The notes below the pieces were generated by a model. It worked only from the letters and a program-made list of their open reading frames with translations, was not told the DNA's origin and did no database searches. The translations under genes and the position numbers were made by a program. Below are positions 8,312-19,547 of a DNA stretch of 64,000 bases, piece after piece (the stretch's first letter is position 1; every line of letters starts with the position of its first letter). The stretch comes from Cryobacterium sp. SO2 (lineage in GTDB: Bacteria > Actinomycetota > Actinomycetes > Actinomycetales > Microbacteriaceae). Where the stretch lies: the NCBI RefSeq assembly GCF_026151165.2, contig NZ_CP117849.1, positions 2,108,001 to 2,172,000 on the forward strand. The letters are read 5' to 3'.

Positions 8312-9232
8312 CTACGACGGCGTCGCTGTCTTGCGAATCTGCATCAAGTCTACGACTTCTTCGGCTGCTTCGGCCACGTCGGTGTTCACGACACGGTAAT
8401 CGAACTCGCCCTGAGCGGCCAATTCGAGCTTCGCGGTCTCGAGTCTGCGGGTCTGTTCCGCGGAATCTTCGGTGCCCCGGCCGATCAGGCGACGCACGAG
8501 TTCATCCCAGCTGGGCGGCAGCAGGAAGACCAGACGGGCCTCCGGCATCGCCCGGCGCACGGCGCGGGCACCCTGGATGTCGATCTCCAGGAGCACGCTG
8601 TTGCCGTCGGCGATCGCGGCCTCGACCGGGCCGCGCGGGGTGCCGTACCGGTAGGCGTTGTGCACGGTGGCGTACTCGAGCAGGTCGCCGGCGGCGATCA
8701 TGCGGTCGAACTCGGCGTCGTCCACGAAGAAGTAGCTGACACCCTCCACCTCGCCGGCGCGGGGCGCCCTCGTGGTGGCGGAGACCGACAGGTGAACTTC
8801 GGGGTGGTGCTCGCGGATGTACGCGGCGACGGTGCCCTTGCCGACGGCTGTGGGCCCGGCAAGCACGACGAGGCGAGAGTCCGGGGATCCCCGGCGGGTG
8901 GCGGGCCGGGCGGCGAGGAAGTCGCGCAGTCGGTCGCGCTGGTGCTTGCCGAGGCCGCCCAGGCGCTTGGACGGGGAGATCTCGAGTCGGGTCATGATGC
9001 GCTGCATCTTGGTGACGCCGATGGCCGGGATGCTCACGAGCAGCTCGGTCACGCGCAGCCGCCCCTCGACCCCGTTGGGGTCCTTCACTGCGGCGGCGAG
9101 CACGTCGAGCGACGTGCGCTCTCCTGCTGCGACCTGGGCCTTGACGGCGGCGCGGGCTCGTCTCGCCGCGACGGCGGCGCGGGAGGCCGCGACACGGTCG
9201 ACGTCGGGTGGGGTAGGGCGATTGTCAGCCAC
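8312..9232 (-). CDS. gmk: mIHF-guanylate kinase fusion protein
   Basis: The 306-residue product joins two functions. Residues 1-115 resemble actinobacterial integration host factor (mIHF), with basic helix RRARAAVKAQV (25-35) and a helix-hairpin-helix stretch SIPAIGVTKMQ followed by RLGGLGKHQRDRL (67-102). Residues 120-306 are guanylate kinase, phosphorylating GMP to GDP, with P-loop GPTAVGKGT (126-134), the SATTRAPR GMP-binding motif and EIDIQGA. In many actinobacteria mihF and gmk are separate neighbouring genes, so this is a fusion of adjacent reading frames. The start overlaps the end of pyrF by eight bases. Confidence 0.93.
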   Translation of the reverse strand: MADNRPTPPDVDRVAASRAAVAARRARAAVKAQVAAGERTSLDVLAAAVKDPNGVEGRLRVTELLVSIPAIGVTKMQRIMTRLEISPSKRLGGLGKHQRDRLRDFLAARPATRRGSPDSRLVVLAGPTAVGKGTVAAYIREHHPEVHLSVSATTRAPRAGEVEGVSYFFVDDAEFDRMIAAGDLLEYATVHNAYRYGTPRGPVEAAIADGNSVLLEIDIQGARAVRRAMPEARLVFLLPPSWDELVRRLIGRGTEDSAEQTRRLETAKLELAAQGEFDYRVVNTDVAEAAEEVVDLMQIRKTATPS

Positions 9233-10132
9233 GGGTCGCTCCAGCTTCGGTTACTCGGCGTGTTATCTCTGCGGCTACATGGTCTGGACCTGCCGACAAC
9301 ACGCTGCGCGATTCACTCACGATAACGCCTTGAGCGTATCCGCCAAACAAACTGGTCAGATCGGTGGGATTCGCGCCCTGATGGCCGAAGCCAGGGGCGA
9401 GCACCGGAGTGACGACGGCGGACGCCGGGGCGTGGATGTCGATGCCGAAATCTTCGAGCGCGACCGTGGCGCCGAGCACGACGCCGACGGAACCGAACGT
9501 ACCCGTCGCGGCGCTACCGGCGGCGTTGATGTCCGTCACCGCCGCGAGCACCGACGCGGCGACGGTCAGGCCGGCCTGCGCGCCCCCGGCGAGGACGGCC
9601 TGCTGCAGGGTCGCGGCTTCGGGGTTGGAGGTCGCGGCCAGCAGGAAGAGGCCCTTGTGCTCCGCGGTGGCCAGCGCGATCGTGCTGGCGAGCGATCCGA
9701 CGCCCATGTACGGGTTCACGGTGATGGCGTCGACCTCGAGCGCCGAGCCCGGGCTGAGCCAGGCCTGACCGTACGCCTCGACGCTGGTGCCGAGGTCGCC
9801 GCGCTTGACATCGGCGATCACCACCAGGCCGGCGTCACGAGCGTCGCTGAGCACCCGTTCGAGGGCAGCGTAGCCGGCGGAGCCGAAACGCTCGTAGAAG
9901 GCCACCTGGGGCTTCACGATGCCCACCAGACCCGCAGACGCTTCGACGACGCGGCGACCGAAGCTCTCGGCGCCGTCGGCGCTGTCCGGCAGGCCCCAGT
10001 CGGTCAGCAACCAGGAGTGCGGGTCGATTCCGACGCAGAGCCTGCCGAACCTGTCGAACGCGCCCTGAAGGCGTTCGCCGAAGGTTCCGGTCCGTTCGAC
10101 CGATTCGGCTCGGCTCACAGCGCCGGCGTGAG

Positions 10133-10136
<4 letters not shown>
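9225..10136 (-). CDS. pyrF: Orotidine 5'-phosphate decarboxylase
   Basis: PyrF converts OMP to UMP, the last de novo pyrimidine step. At 303 residues it belongs to the longer (type 2) subfamily. Visible motifs are LCVGIDPHS near the N-terminus, FYERFGSAG, and the catalytic VIADVKRGDLG segment near residue 100. The GTG start overlaps the carB stop as GTGA and the stop overlaps gmk by eight bases. This indicates translational coupling within the pyr operon. Confidence 0.95.
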
Positions 10137-13419
<3,283 letters not shown>

Positions 13420-13420
<1 letters not shown>

Positions 13421-14586
13421 TACTTGGCGTCTCCTGCTCCGGCGGCCACGTGCGCGACCACCACATCCCTGAACCTGTCGAAAAGATAGTTGGCGTCGTG
13501 CGGGCCGGCCGCGGACTCCGGGTGGTACTGCACCGAGAATGCCGGGATGTCCAGGCATCTGATGCCCTCGACGACCTGGTCGTTGAGGCTGTAGTGGCTC
13601 ACTTCCACCCGGCCGAAGCCGGTCGTGGACTCGCTGATGCCCTCGATGGGCATGTCCACGGCGAAGCCGTGATTCTGCGAGGTGATCTCGACCCGGCCGG
13701 TGGCCTTGTCGAGCACGGGCTGGTTGATGCCGCGGTGGCCGAACGGCAGCTTGTAGGTGCTGAAGCCGAGGGCACGGCCGAGCAGCTGGTTGCCGAAGCA
13801 GATGCCGAAGTACGGCACTCCGGCGCGCAGCACCTCCTGCAGCAGGGTCACGTGGGCGTCGCTGGCGGCGGGGTCGCCGGGGCCGTTCGAGAAGAACAGC
13901 GCGGACGGGTTCAGCGAGAGCACGTGCTCGGCGGTGACCGACTGCGGCAGCACGAAGACCTCGAAGCCCCGCTCGGCGAGGTAGGTGAGGGTGGAGGTCT
14001 TCACGCCGAGGTCGAGCACGGCGACGGAGCCGATCCGCTCGCCCGTGGCGGGGAGGGAGTACGGCTCGACGGTGGAGACCTCGTCGGAGAGGTTGCGGCC
14101 GCGCATGCTGGCGCCGCCGCGCACGAGTTCGAGCTGCTCGCTCTCGGAGATGTCGTAGCGGTCGCCGGAGAAGATGCCGCTGCGCATGGCGCCGAGCGAG
14201 CGGATGTGGCGGGTGATGGCGCGGGTGTCGATGCCGCTGATGCCGACGACCCCGTTCGACTCGAGGTCGGCGTCGAGGGTGCGCTGGGAGCGGAAGTTGG
14301 AGGGCACGCGGGCGGGCTCGCGGACGACGAAACCGGAGACCCAGATGCGGGAGGATTCCATGTCTTCGTCGTTCGCACCGGTGTTGCCGATGTGCGGGGC
14401 CGTCATGAGCACGATCTGGCCGGCGTAGGACGGGTCGGTCAGGGTCTCCTGGTAGCCGGTCATGCCGGTGGCGAAGACGATCTCGCCCAGGGTCTGTCCG
14501 AGGCTGCCGTAGGCACGTCCCACGTAACGGGTGCCGTCTTCGAGGACGAGCACGGCCGGGGCCGCGTTGGTTGTTGGGTAGCTCAC
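13420..14586 (-). CDS. carA: Carbamoyl phosphate synthase small subunit
   Basis: CarA is the glutaminase subunit that supplies ammonia to CarB. The N-terminal domain (residues 1-150) contains GMTGYQETLTDPSYAGQ. The C-terminal class I glutamine amidotransferase domain has the nucleophile in GICFGNQLLG and the His-Glu pair in QYHPESAAGP. The 388-residue length is normal. It lies between the PH-like membrane gene and carB, with a one-base overlap to carB. Confidence 0.97.
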
Positions 14587-14589
14587 GGG

Positions 14590-15174
14590 CTACACCTCAC
14601 TTTCTTCGGTACCGAAATCTGTTCTGCCAGTGGCAGGGGTGCCAGGATCGGCGGGGCCGGCTCCTGTGATTGAGTTGATGGCCGCGCTGATCGCACGGCG
14701 GTCGGCGGGGTCGCTGAAACGGAAGTAGCTGTCGACGCTCACAGGCGCTGCTGCTGCGGCGTCGGAGCCGGGCGTCAGACGCCAGCCGAGCTGCAGCAGG
14801 CCGCCGGGCTCGACGGCCCTGTCGATGGCCCAGGTGGCGTCGGCGACGAGCTCGAGCGCATCCGCGGGGATGAACAGGGCGGGCGAACCAGCCAGTTCGA
14901 GCAGCACGCCCTGCGGGGTGACCGACACCCCGCCGCGGGCGCGGAAGCCGAGACCGGCGATGGCCAGGCGTTCGAGCGGCTGGTCCCTGGGAGTGGTTGC
15001 CACGTACAGGGCGGCGGCCGAGGCCAGCTCGCGGTCGAAGACGGCAGGCTGCGGGTACCCGGGGGTCAGCGCGAAGTCCCGCGCCGTGCGCCGGCGCCAG
15101 GAGCGCAGCATCAACCCGAGTACCGCGAGCAGCACCAGGGCGACGATGACGGTCGCGACCGTGCGGCTACTCAT
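14590..15174 (-). CDS. PH-like domain membrane protein of the pyr operon
   Basis: This 194-residue protein has one N-terminal membrane segment (about residues 5-24, TVATVIVALVLLAVLGL) followed by RSWRRR, which suggests a cytoplasmic soluble part. That part resembles the PH-like proteins encoded between pyrC and carA across actinobacteria (Mycobacterium tuberculosis Rv1382 has the same place). Its function is unknown. Conserved position implies a link to pyrimidine synthesis or membrane tethering of these enzymes, but that is inference. It overlaps pyrC by eight bases and ends three bases before carA. Confidence 0.75.
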   Translation of the reverse strand: MSSRTVATVIVALVLLAVLGLMLRSWRRRTARDFALTPGYPQPAVFDRELASAAALYVATTPRDQPLERLAIAGLGFRARGGVSVTPQGVLLELAGSPALFIPADALELVADATWAIDRAVEPGGLLQLGWRLTPGSDAAAAAPVSVDSYFRFSDPADRRAISAAINSITGAGPADPGTPATGRTDFGTEESEV

Positions 15175-16504
15175 GTGTGCCCCTGTCCCTGGCTGCCTGG
15201 ATCTGGCCGGTGTTCTGCAGCACGCCGTCGAGCACGGTGGCGTAGCCGCGGTGGAAGGTCGCGAGCACCTGGCCGGGCAGGGTCATCTCGAGGTAGGGCG
15301 AGTTGATGCCCTTGCCGACGAGGTTCTCCCGGCCGAACACGCGGCGCACGCTCGGGTCGTAGAGGGTGAGTTCGGCGGGGGCGCCGACGGTGAGCTGCTG
15401 GCCCTGTCCTTCGATGCGGCCGATGCGGGCGGGAACACTCGACATCACCCGCACCAGGTCGGTCCAGTCCAGGTAGCCGGTCTCGACGAGGGCGGCGTGG
15501 GCCACCGACAGGGCGGATTCGAGGCCGACCATGCCGTTGGCCGCCGCGCCCCATTCGCAGTCCTTGGATTCGACCGGGTGCGGCGCATGATCGGTGGCGA
15601 TGATGTCGATGGTGCCGTCCTTGACGCCCTGGCGCAGGGCCTCCACGTCTTCGCGGCGGCGGAGCGGTGGGTTCACCTTGTACCTGGCGTCATAGCCGGC
15701 GACGAGTTCCTCGGTGAGCAGCAGGTGGTGAGGGGTGACCTCGGCGGTGACGTTGATGCCGCGGGCCTTGGCCCAGCGCACCACATCGACGGCGCCGGCG
15801 GTGGAGAGGTGGCAGACGTGCAGGCGGGAACCCACGTGTTCGGCCAGCAGCACGTCGCGGGCGATGATCGATTCCTCGGCAACGGCGGGCCAGCCGGTGA
15901 GGCCGAGTTCGCCGGAGAGGGCGCCCTCGTTCATCTGGGCGCCGACGGTGAGGCGGGGTTCCTGGGAGTGCTGGGCGACGACGCCGTCGAAGGCCTTGAC
16001 GTACTCCAGGGCCCGGCGCATCAGCAGCGGGTCGGACACGCAGAAGCCGTCGTCGGAGAAGACCCGCACGTTGGCGCGGCTGGCTGCCATGGCGCCCAGT
16101 TCGGCGAGGCGGTCACCTGCCAGGCCAACGGTGACGGCGCCGATGGGCTGCACGGTGACGTAGCCGGCGCTTTCGCCCAGGGCGAGCACCTGCTCGACGA
16201 CACCGGCGGTGTCCTGCACCGGCGAGGTGTTAGCCATCGCGAAGACCGTCGTGTACCCGCCGATGGCCGCGGCCTGGCTACCGGTGAGCACGGTTTCGCT
16301 CTGCTCGTAGCCGGGTTCGCGCAGGTGCGTGTGCAGGTCGACCAGGCCGGGCAGGGCGATGAGGCCGTCGGCGTCGATCACGGTGGCGCCGGCATCCGAG
16401 AGTCCGGTGCCGGTTTCGCTGATGCGCCCGTCGGCCAGGATCAGGTCGGTGGTGGTGCCGTCGCTGAGCTGGGCTCCGCGCACGAGAAAGCGTTCGGTCG
16501 ACAT
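15167..16504 (-). CDS. pyrC: Dihydroorotase
   Basis: PyrC cyclises carbamoyl aspartate to dihydroorotate. The 445-residue amidohydrolase has the zinc-binding motif DLHTHLREPG at residues 56-65, followed by GGYTTVFAMANT, and the later ATDHAPH metal motif. These mark a class I dihydroorotase. The start MSTERFLVRGAQL directly follows the pyrB stop with no intergenic gap, and the end overlaps the PH-like gene. Confidence 0.96.
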   Translation of the reverse strand: MSTERFLVRGAQLSDGTTTDLILADGRISETGTGLSDAGATVIDADGLIALPGLVDLHTHLREPGYEQSETVLTGSQAAAIGGYTTVFAMANTSPVQDTAGVVEQVLALGESAGYVTVQPIGAVTVGLAGDRLAELGAMAASRANVRVFSDDGFCVSDPLLMRRALEYVKAFDGVVAQHSQEPRLTVGAQMNEGALSGELGLTGWPAVAEESIIARDVLLAEHVGSRLHVCHLSTAGAVDVVRWAKARGINVTAEVTPHHLLLTEELVAGYDARYKVNPPLRRREDVEALRQGVKDGTIDIIATDHAPHPVESKDCEWGAAANGMVGLESALSVAHAALVETGYLDWTDLVRVMSSVPARIGRIEGQGQQLTVGAPAELTLYDPSVRRVFGRENLVGKGINSPYLEMTLPGQVLATFHRGYATVLDGVLQNTGQIQAARDRGTHE

Positions 16505-17455
16505 TCAGTGGTCCTCTCGGTCGCCGGAAAGCAACAGGTACAACGCCGCCATTCGCACGGAGACCCCGTTTGCGACCTGTTCGCGCACGGTGGACCGTTC
16601 AGAGTCGGCTGCGGCGGAGGAGATCTCCAGGCCGCGATTCATCGGTCCGGGGTGCATGACAATGCTATGCGACGCCAGCCGGGCGAAACGCTCGTCGTCC
16701 AGGCCCCAGCGGCGGGAGTACTCGCGGCTGTTCGGGAAGAACGCGGCGTTCATCCGTTCCGCCTGGATGCGCAGCATCATCACGACGTCGGGGCCCGCGT
16801 CGATGGCGGCGTCGAGGTCGTAGCCGATGGTGGCCGGCCAGCCCGACGTGTCGGACGGCAGCAGGGTGGGCGGGGCGATGAAGGTGACGTGGGCACCGAG
16901 GGTGTCCAGGAGCCAGAGGTTGGAACGCGCCACCCTGGAGTGCAGGATGTCGCCGACGATGGTGACGCTGACGCCGTCGAGGCCACGTCCGCGCGAGCCG
17001 GCGCCGTGCAGGCGGCGGCGGATGGTGAAGGCGTCGAGCAGCGCCTGGGTGGGGTGCTCGTGGGTGCCGTCGCCGGCGTTGATGATGCCGGCGTCGATCC
17101 AGCCGCTGCCGGCCAGCACCTGCGGGGCGCCGGACGCGGGGTGGCGGATGACGACGCCGTCGGCGCCCATCGCGGCCAGGGTCTGCGCGGTGTCCTTGAG
17201 GCTCTCGCCCTTGGAGACGCTGGAGCCCTTGGCGCTGAAGTTGATCACGTCGGCGCTGAGCCGCTTGGCGGCGGCCTCGAAGGAGATGCGGGTGCGGGTG
17301 GAGTCCTCGAAGAAGAGGTTCACGACGGTCTTGCCCCGCAGGGTCGGGAGTTTCTTGACCTCGCGGTTGGCAACATCCGCCATGTCTTCGGCGATGTCGA
17401 GCAGGCCGATGGCCTCTGCGCGGCTGAGTGACTTGGTGGAGAGCAGGTGCCTCAT
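16505..17455 (-). CDS. pyrB: Aspartate carbamoyltransferase catalytic subunit
   Basis: PyrB condenses carbamoyl phosphate and aspartate. The 316-residue protein has the carbamoyl phosphate motif STRTR at residues 52-56 (within FFEDSTRTRISFE), GSSVSKGESLKDT and the HPTQALLDAFT motif. No pyrI regulatory subunit is present, which is normal in actinobacteria. The ATG overlaps the pyrR stop as ATGA, so translation is likely coupled to pyrR and hence exposed to control at the pyrR leader. Confidence 0.97.
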   Translation of the reverse strand: MRHLLSTKSLSRAEAIGLLDIAEDMADVANREVKKLPTLRGKTVVNLFFEDSTRTRISFEAAAKRLSADVINFSAKGSSVSKGESLKDTAQTLAAMGADGVVIRHPASGAPQVLAGSGWIDAGIINAGDGTHEHPTQALLDAFTIRRRLHGAGSRGRGLDGVSVTIVGDILHSRVARSNLWLLDTLGAHVTFIAPPTLLPSDTSGWPATIGYDLDAAIDAGPDVVMMLRIQAERMNAAFFPNSREYSRRWGLDDERFARLASHSIVMHPGPMNRGLEISSAAADSERSTVREQVANGVSVRMAALYLLLSGDREDH

Positions 17456-17997
17456 GCGTCTGCGCCTCCCTCAATGCTGACGAACTCGTCGCCGTCCACC
17501 TCGGTGACGTGCACGTTGATGCGTTCGTGGGTGGCGCTGGGCAGGTTCTTTCCCACGAAGTCGGCGCGGATGGGCAGTTCACGGTGGCCGCGGTCCACGA
17601 GCACCGCCAGGCGCACCACGCTGGGCCGGCCGTGGTCGCCGAGGGCGTCCAGGGCGGCGCGGATGGTGCGGCCGGAGTAGAGCACGTCGTCCACGAGCAC
17701 CACGGTGGCGCCGTCGATGCTGCCGGGCACCTGGGTGGGCGAGGGGGTGCGGGTGCGGGTGTGCGCGAGGTCGTCGCGGTACATCGTCACGTCGAGGGAG
17801 CCGACGCGCACGGCCGGCGAGGAGGGTTCGATGCGCTGGATGATCTCGGCGATGCGCCGGGCCAGGGCCACTCCCCTGGTGGGGATGCCGAGAATCACCA
17901 GGTTCTCCGCTCCTCGATTGGACTCCAGGATCTCGTGCGAGATCCGAGTCAACGCTCGGGTGATGTCAGCCTGGGTGAGCACAGTGCGCTCCGTCAA
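17452..17997 (-). CDS. pyrR: PyrR, pyrimidine operon regulator / uracil phosphoribosyltransferase
   Basis: PyrR binds pyr mRNA when UMP or UTP is abundant and also has uracil phosphoribosyltransferase activity. The 181-residue protein has the PRPP-binding loop VVLVDDVLYSGRT at residues 99-111. The start is TTG at 17997, supported by AGGAGG five bases upstream. That Shine-Dalgarno lies inside a hairpin with the PyrR-type CNGNGA loop (18002-18041), so PyrR probably represses its own translation and that of the coupled downstream genes. Confidence 0.96.
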   Translation of the reverse strand: MTERTVLTQADITRALTRISHEILESNRGAENLVILGIPTRGVALARRIAEIIQRIEPSSPAVRVGSLDVTMYRDDLAHTRTRTPSPTQVPGSIDGATVVLVDDVLYSGRTIRAALDALGDHGRPSVVRLAVLVDRGHRELPIRADFVGKNLPSATHERINVHVTEVDGDEFVSIEGGADA

Positions 17998-18001
17998 ACC
18001 G

Positions 18002-18041
18002 ACCTCCTTTCCCGTCTCACAGGACGGCTCTTAAAGTAGGT
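18002..18041 (-). promoter_or_regulatory. Candidate PyrR-binding hairpin that sequesters the pyrR Shine-Dalgarno
   Basis: On the minus strand the order is ACCTACTTT, then AAGAG, then CCGTC-CTGTGA-GACGG, then G, then AAAGGAGGT. The upper stem is five perfect pairs closing the hexaloop CTGTGA, which matches the PyrR consensus CNGNGA. ACCTACTTT pairs with AAAGGAGGT at eight of nine positions and covers the Shine-Dalgarno. The AAGAG bulge on the 5' side matches the purine-rich bulge of known PyrR sites. Binding would stabilise the closed form and block initiation at the TTG. Confidence 0.8.
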
Positions 18042-18087
18042 CTAGATATTCCCCTTACCTTAGCATCCCTCACCCGCCCGCCACTTT

Positions 18088-18120
18088 CGCGAGCCGTGAG
18101 CAGGGCCCCGAAAACGCCGG
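18088..18120. repeat. Left half of nested palindrome copy 1 (split by the IS)
   Basis: This contains the outer arm CGCGAGCCGTGAG (18088-18100), a five-base spacer and the inner arm CCCCGAAA. The matching right half follows the insertion sequence at 19503-19530. Removing the IS and one copy of its target duplication restores a 61-base nested palindrome. A second copy lies at 28692-28748. Confidence 0.8.
18106..18120. repeat. 15-bp target site duplication, left copy
   Basis: CCCCGAAAACGCCGG occurs here and identically at 19488-19502, exactly flanking the insertion sequence. IS481-family elements make duplications of 4 to 15 bases, so this is at the upper end of that range. Confidence 0.85.
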
Positions 18121-18124
18121 TGTG

Positions 18125-18196
18125 ATGTCTCAACACATCGTGGACACTTCATGTCTCAATACATCGTGGAGTTTTCATGTCTCATGACTTCGTGGA
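18125..18196. repeat. Left subterminal 20-bp repeats of the IS
   Basis: Three copies close to ATGTCTCANNACATCGTGGA start at 18125, 18151 and 18177, spaced exactly 26 bases apart. The first forms the terminal repeat itself. They are probably multiple transposase-binding sites. Confidence 0.75.
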
Positions 18197-19390
18197 GGTT
18201 TGGGTGGCCATGAATCCTCGGGGCTTGTTGTTCCCGACGTAGGGCGTGCCTTTGGGCGGTCGTGGATGGCTGAGAATCTCCGTCCCAGCATTGTCGTAGA
18301 AGGCGATTGTGGTGGCGTTGTAGCTGACGTGGAGTTCGTGGCCGGTGTAGTCCTTTCCGATTTTGAATCGGGTGCCCAGGACGGTGATTTCGCCGTCGCT
18401 GGTCACGGTGCGTTGGACTAACTCGGCGGGTTGTTCGGGGGCCGCTGGTGGGGTCGGTGGGGTGGCCACGGCGGTCGCGTCCCAGGCCTCCTGCGGCGTC
18501 ATGTGGGGCAGCGATTGGTGCTCACGCTCGGTGTTGTAATACGCGTCGAAGTCGTCGAGCTGGGTTTGTAGTTCCTCAAGCGTGGCGGCGATCGGGTGGG
18601 TGTTGAGGTATTTCAGCAAGGTTCCGTGCACGCGTTCGTTTTTGCCTTGGGTGGTGGGCTTGCCGGGTTTGCCTGTAATTGGCACCACTCCGAGGCTGAC
18701 GAGGTGGTTCACGAGAGCTCCTTCGTGGCCACGGCGGGTCGGGTTGAGCGCGGCGCCGTTGTCGGAGAGGAACTTCTGCGGGACGCCGTGCCGGCTGATC
18801 GCCAGGTCGACCACCCTGATCGCGGCTTCGCTGGTCTCGCCGCTCGCGGCCAGCGAGGCCAAAGCGAGGCGGGAGTGGTCATCGATGAGTTGGAAGACCA
18901 CGACTTTGCGCCCGCTGGCGAGGATCCACTCGGTCGCGTCGATCTGCCAGCACCCGTTCGGGTTGGGATAAACGAACCGGCGATACGCGGACCGCGGCTT
19001 CTTCTTCGGCTCCGGGATGACGACGCCAGCCCGAGCGAAGATCCGGGCCAGCGTCGCTCGGGACGGCGGAGTCAGGCCCTGCCTGCGCAGCTTGGCCTGG
19101 ACGCTGAGCGGGCCGTGATCGAAGCCGCGTCGCTTGAGTTCTGCGCGGGTCTCCAAAGCGAGCTTGACCATGCCTGCGTTCGTTTTCGCCGGGCTGTTCT
19201 TCGGCCTCGTGGATCCGAGTTCCATCGCAGCGACCGCACCGCTGGCCTTCGTCTCCGCGCGAACTTTGTGGAACCAGGACGGCGACACGTTGTGTGTTCG
19301 ACAGAACGCTGCGATCGCGCCCCGAGGGGCGTCATCCGGCCACGTCGTGACCAACATTCGAACTCGGGGATCAGGATTCAGAGCGCTCAT
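18182..19390 (-). CDS. IS481-family transposase
   Basis: The 402-residue DDE transposase has an N-terminal helix-turn-helix region (about residues 1-120) and an rve integrase core. Its catalytic residues appear in WQIDATEW, FLSDNGAAL and QGKNERVHGTLL. The final glutamate lies about 35 residues after the second aspartate, as in DD35E enzymes. I prefer the ATG at 19390; a GTG directly before it is also in frame. No frameshift or internal stop is visible, so the enzyme may be active. Confidence 0.93.
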   Translation of the reverse strand: MSALNPDPRVRMLVTTWPDDAPRGAIAAFCRTHNVSPSWFHKVRAETKASGAVAAMELGSTRPKNSPAKTNAGMVKLALETRAELKRRGFDHGPLSVQAKLRRQGLTPPSRATLARIFARAGVVIPEPKKKPRSAYRRFVYPNPNGCWQIDATEWILASGRKVVVFQLIDDHSRLALASLAASGETSEAAIRVVDLAISRHGVPQKFLSDNGAALNPTRRGHEGALVNHLVSLGVVPITGKPGKPTTQGKNERVHGTLLKYLNTHPIAATLEELQTQLDDFDAYYNTEREHQSLPHMTPQEAWDATAVATPPTPPAAPEQPAELVQRTVTSDGEITVLGTRFKIGKDYTGHELHVSYNATTIAFYDNAGTEILSHPRPPKGTPYVGNNKPRGFMATQTSTKS

Positions 19391-19414
19391 CACATGAGCA
19401 AAGCCCCTGAACTA

Positions 19415-19483
19415 TCCACGATGTCCTGAGACACACTGTCCACGATGTCCTGAGACATAAATGTCCAATATGTCATGAGACTT
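19415..19483. repeat. Right subterminal repeats of the IS
   Basis: Three copies related to TCCACGATGTCCTGAGACA start at 19415, 19439 and 19464, in inverted orientation to the left set and 24-25 bases apart. The outermost copy is the most diverged and forms the terminal repeat. Confidence 0.7.
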
Positions 19484-19487
19484 CACA

Positions 19488-19502
19488 CCCCGAAAACGCC
19501 GG
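19488..19502. repeat. 15-bp target site duplication, right copy
   Basis: This is identical to 18106-18120 and abuts the right end of the IS481-family element. Confidence 0.85.
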
Positions 19503-19530
19503 AGTTTCGGGGTTTTTCTCACGGCTCGCG
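19503..19530. repeat. Right half of nested palindrome copy 1
   Basis: This holds the inner arm TTTCGGGG, five thymines and the outer arm CTCACGGCTCGCG (19518-19530), the exact reverse complement of the left outer arm at 18088-18100. The outer arm lies just upstream of the putative -10 hexamer of the following gene. Confidence 0.8.
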
Positions 19531-19535
19531 AGGCC

Positions 19536-19541
19536 TATTCT
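19536..19541 (+). promoter_or_regulatory. -10 hexamer for a leaderless start at 19548
   Basis: TATTCT ends six bases before the ATG at 19548 and no Shine-Dalgarno is present. This is the same spacing seen for other leaderless genes in the window. The IS right end lies about 50 bases upstream, so the native -35 region may have been altered. Confidence 0.4.
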
Positions 19542-19547
19542 GTGGGC

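Larger units (their letters stand above)
18121..19487 (-). mobile_element. IS481-family insertion sequence
   Basis: The 1367-bp element begins TGTGATGTCTCA and ends TGAGACTTCACA, imperfect terminal inverted repeats with the TGT/ACA tips of IS481. It carries one transposase gene on the minus strand. It is flanked by a perfect 15-bp direct repeat, so the insertion looks recent and complete. Its transposase reads toward pyrR, whose start is 124 bases beyond the left end. Transcription leaking out could therefore reach the pyr operon. Confidence 0.9.

Noticed and set aside
13421..13558. 46-residue N-terminal extension of carB
   Set aside because: It overlaps carA and the MPKRDD start with TAATG coupling matches the family.
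18040..18120. Classic PyrR transcription attenuator with a terminator
   Set aside because: No terminator or antiterminator alternative structure is visible; the hairpin sequesters the Shine-Dalgarno instead.
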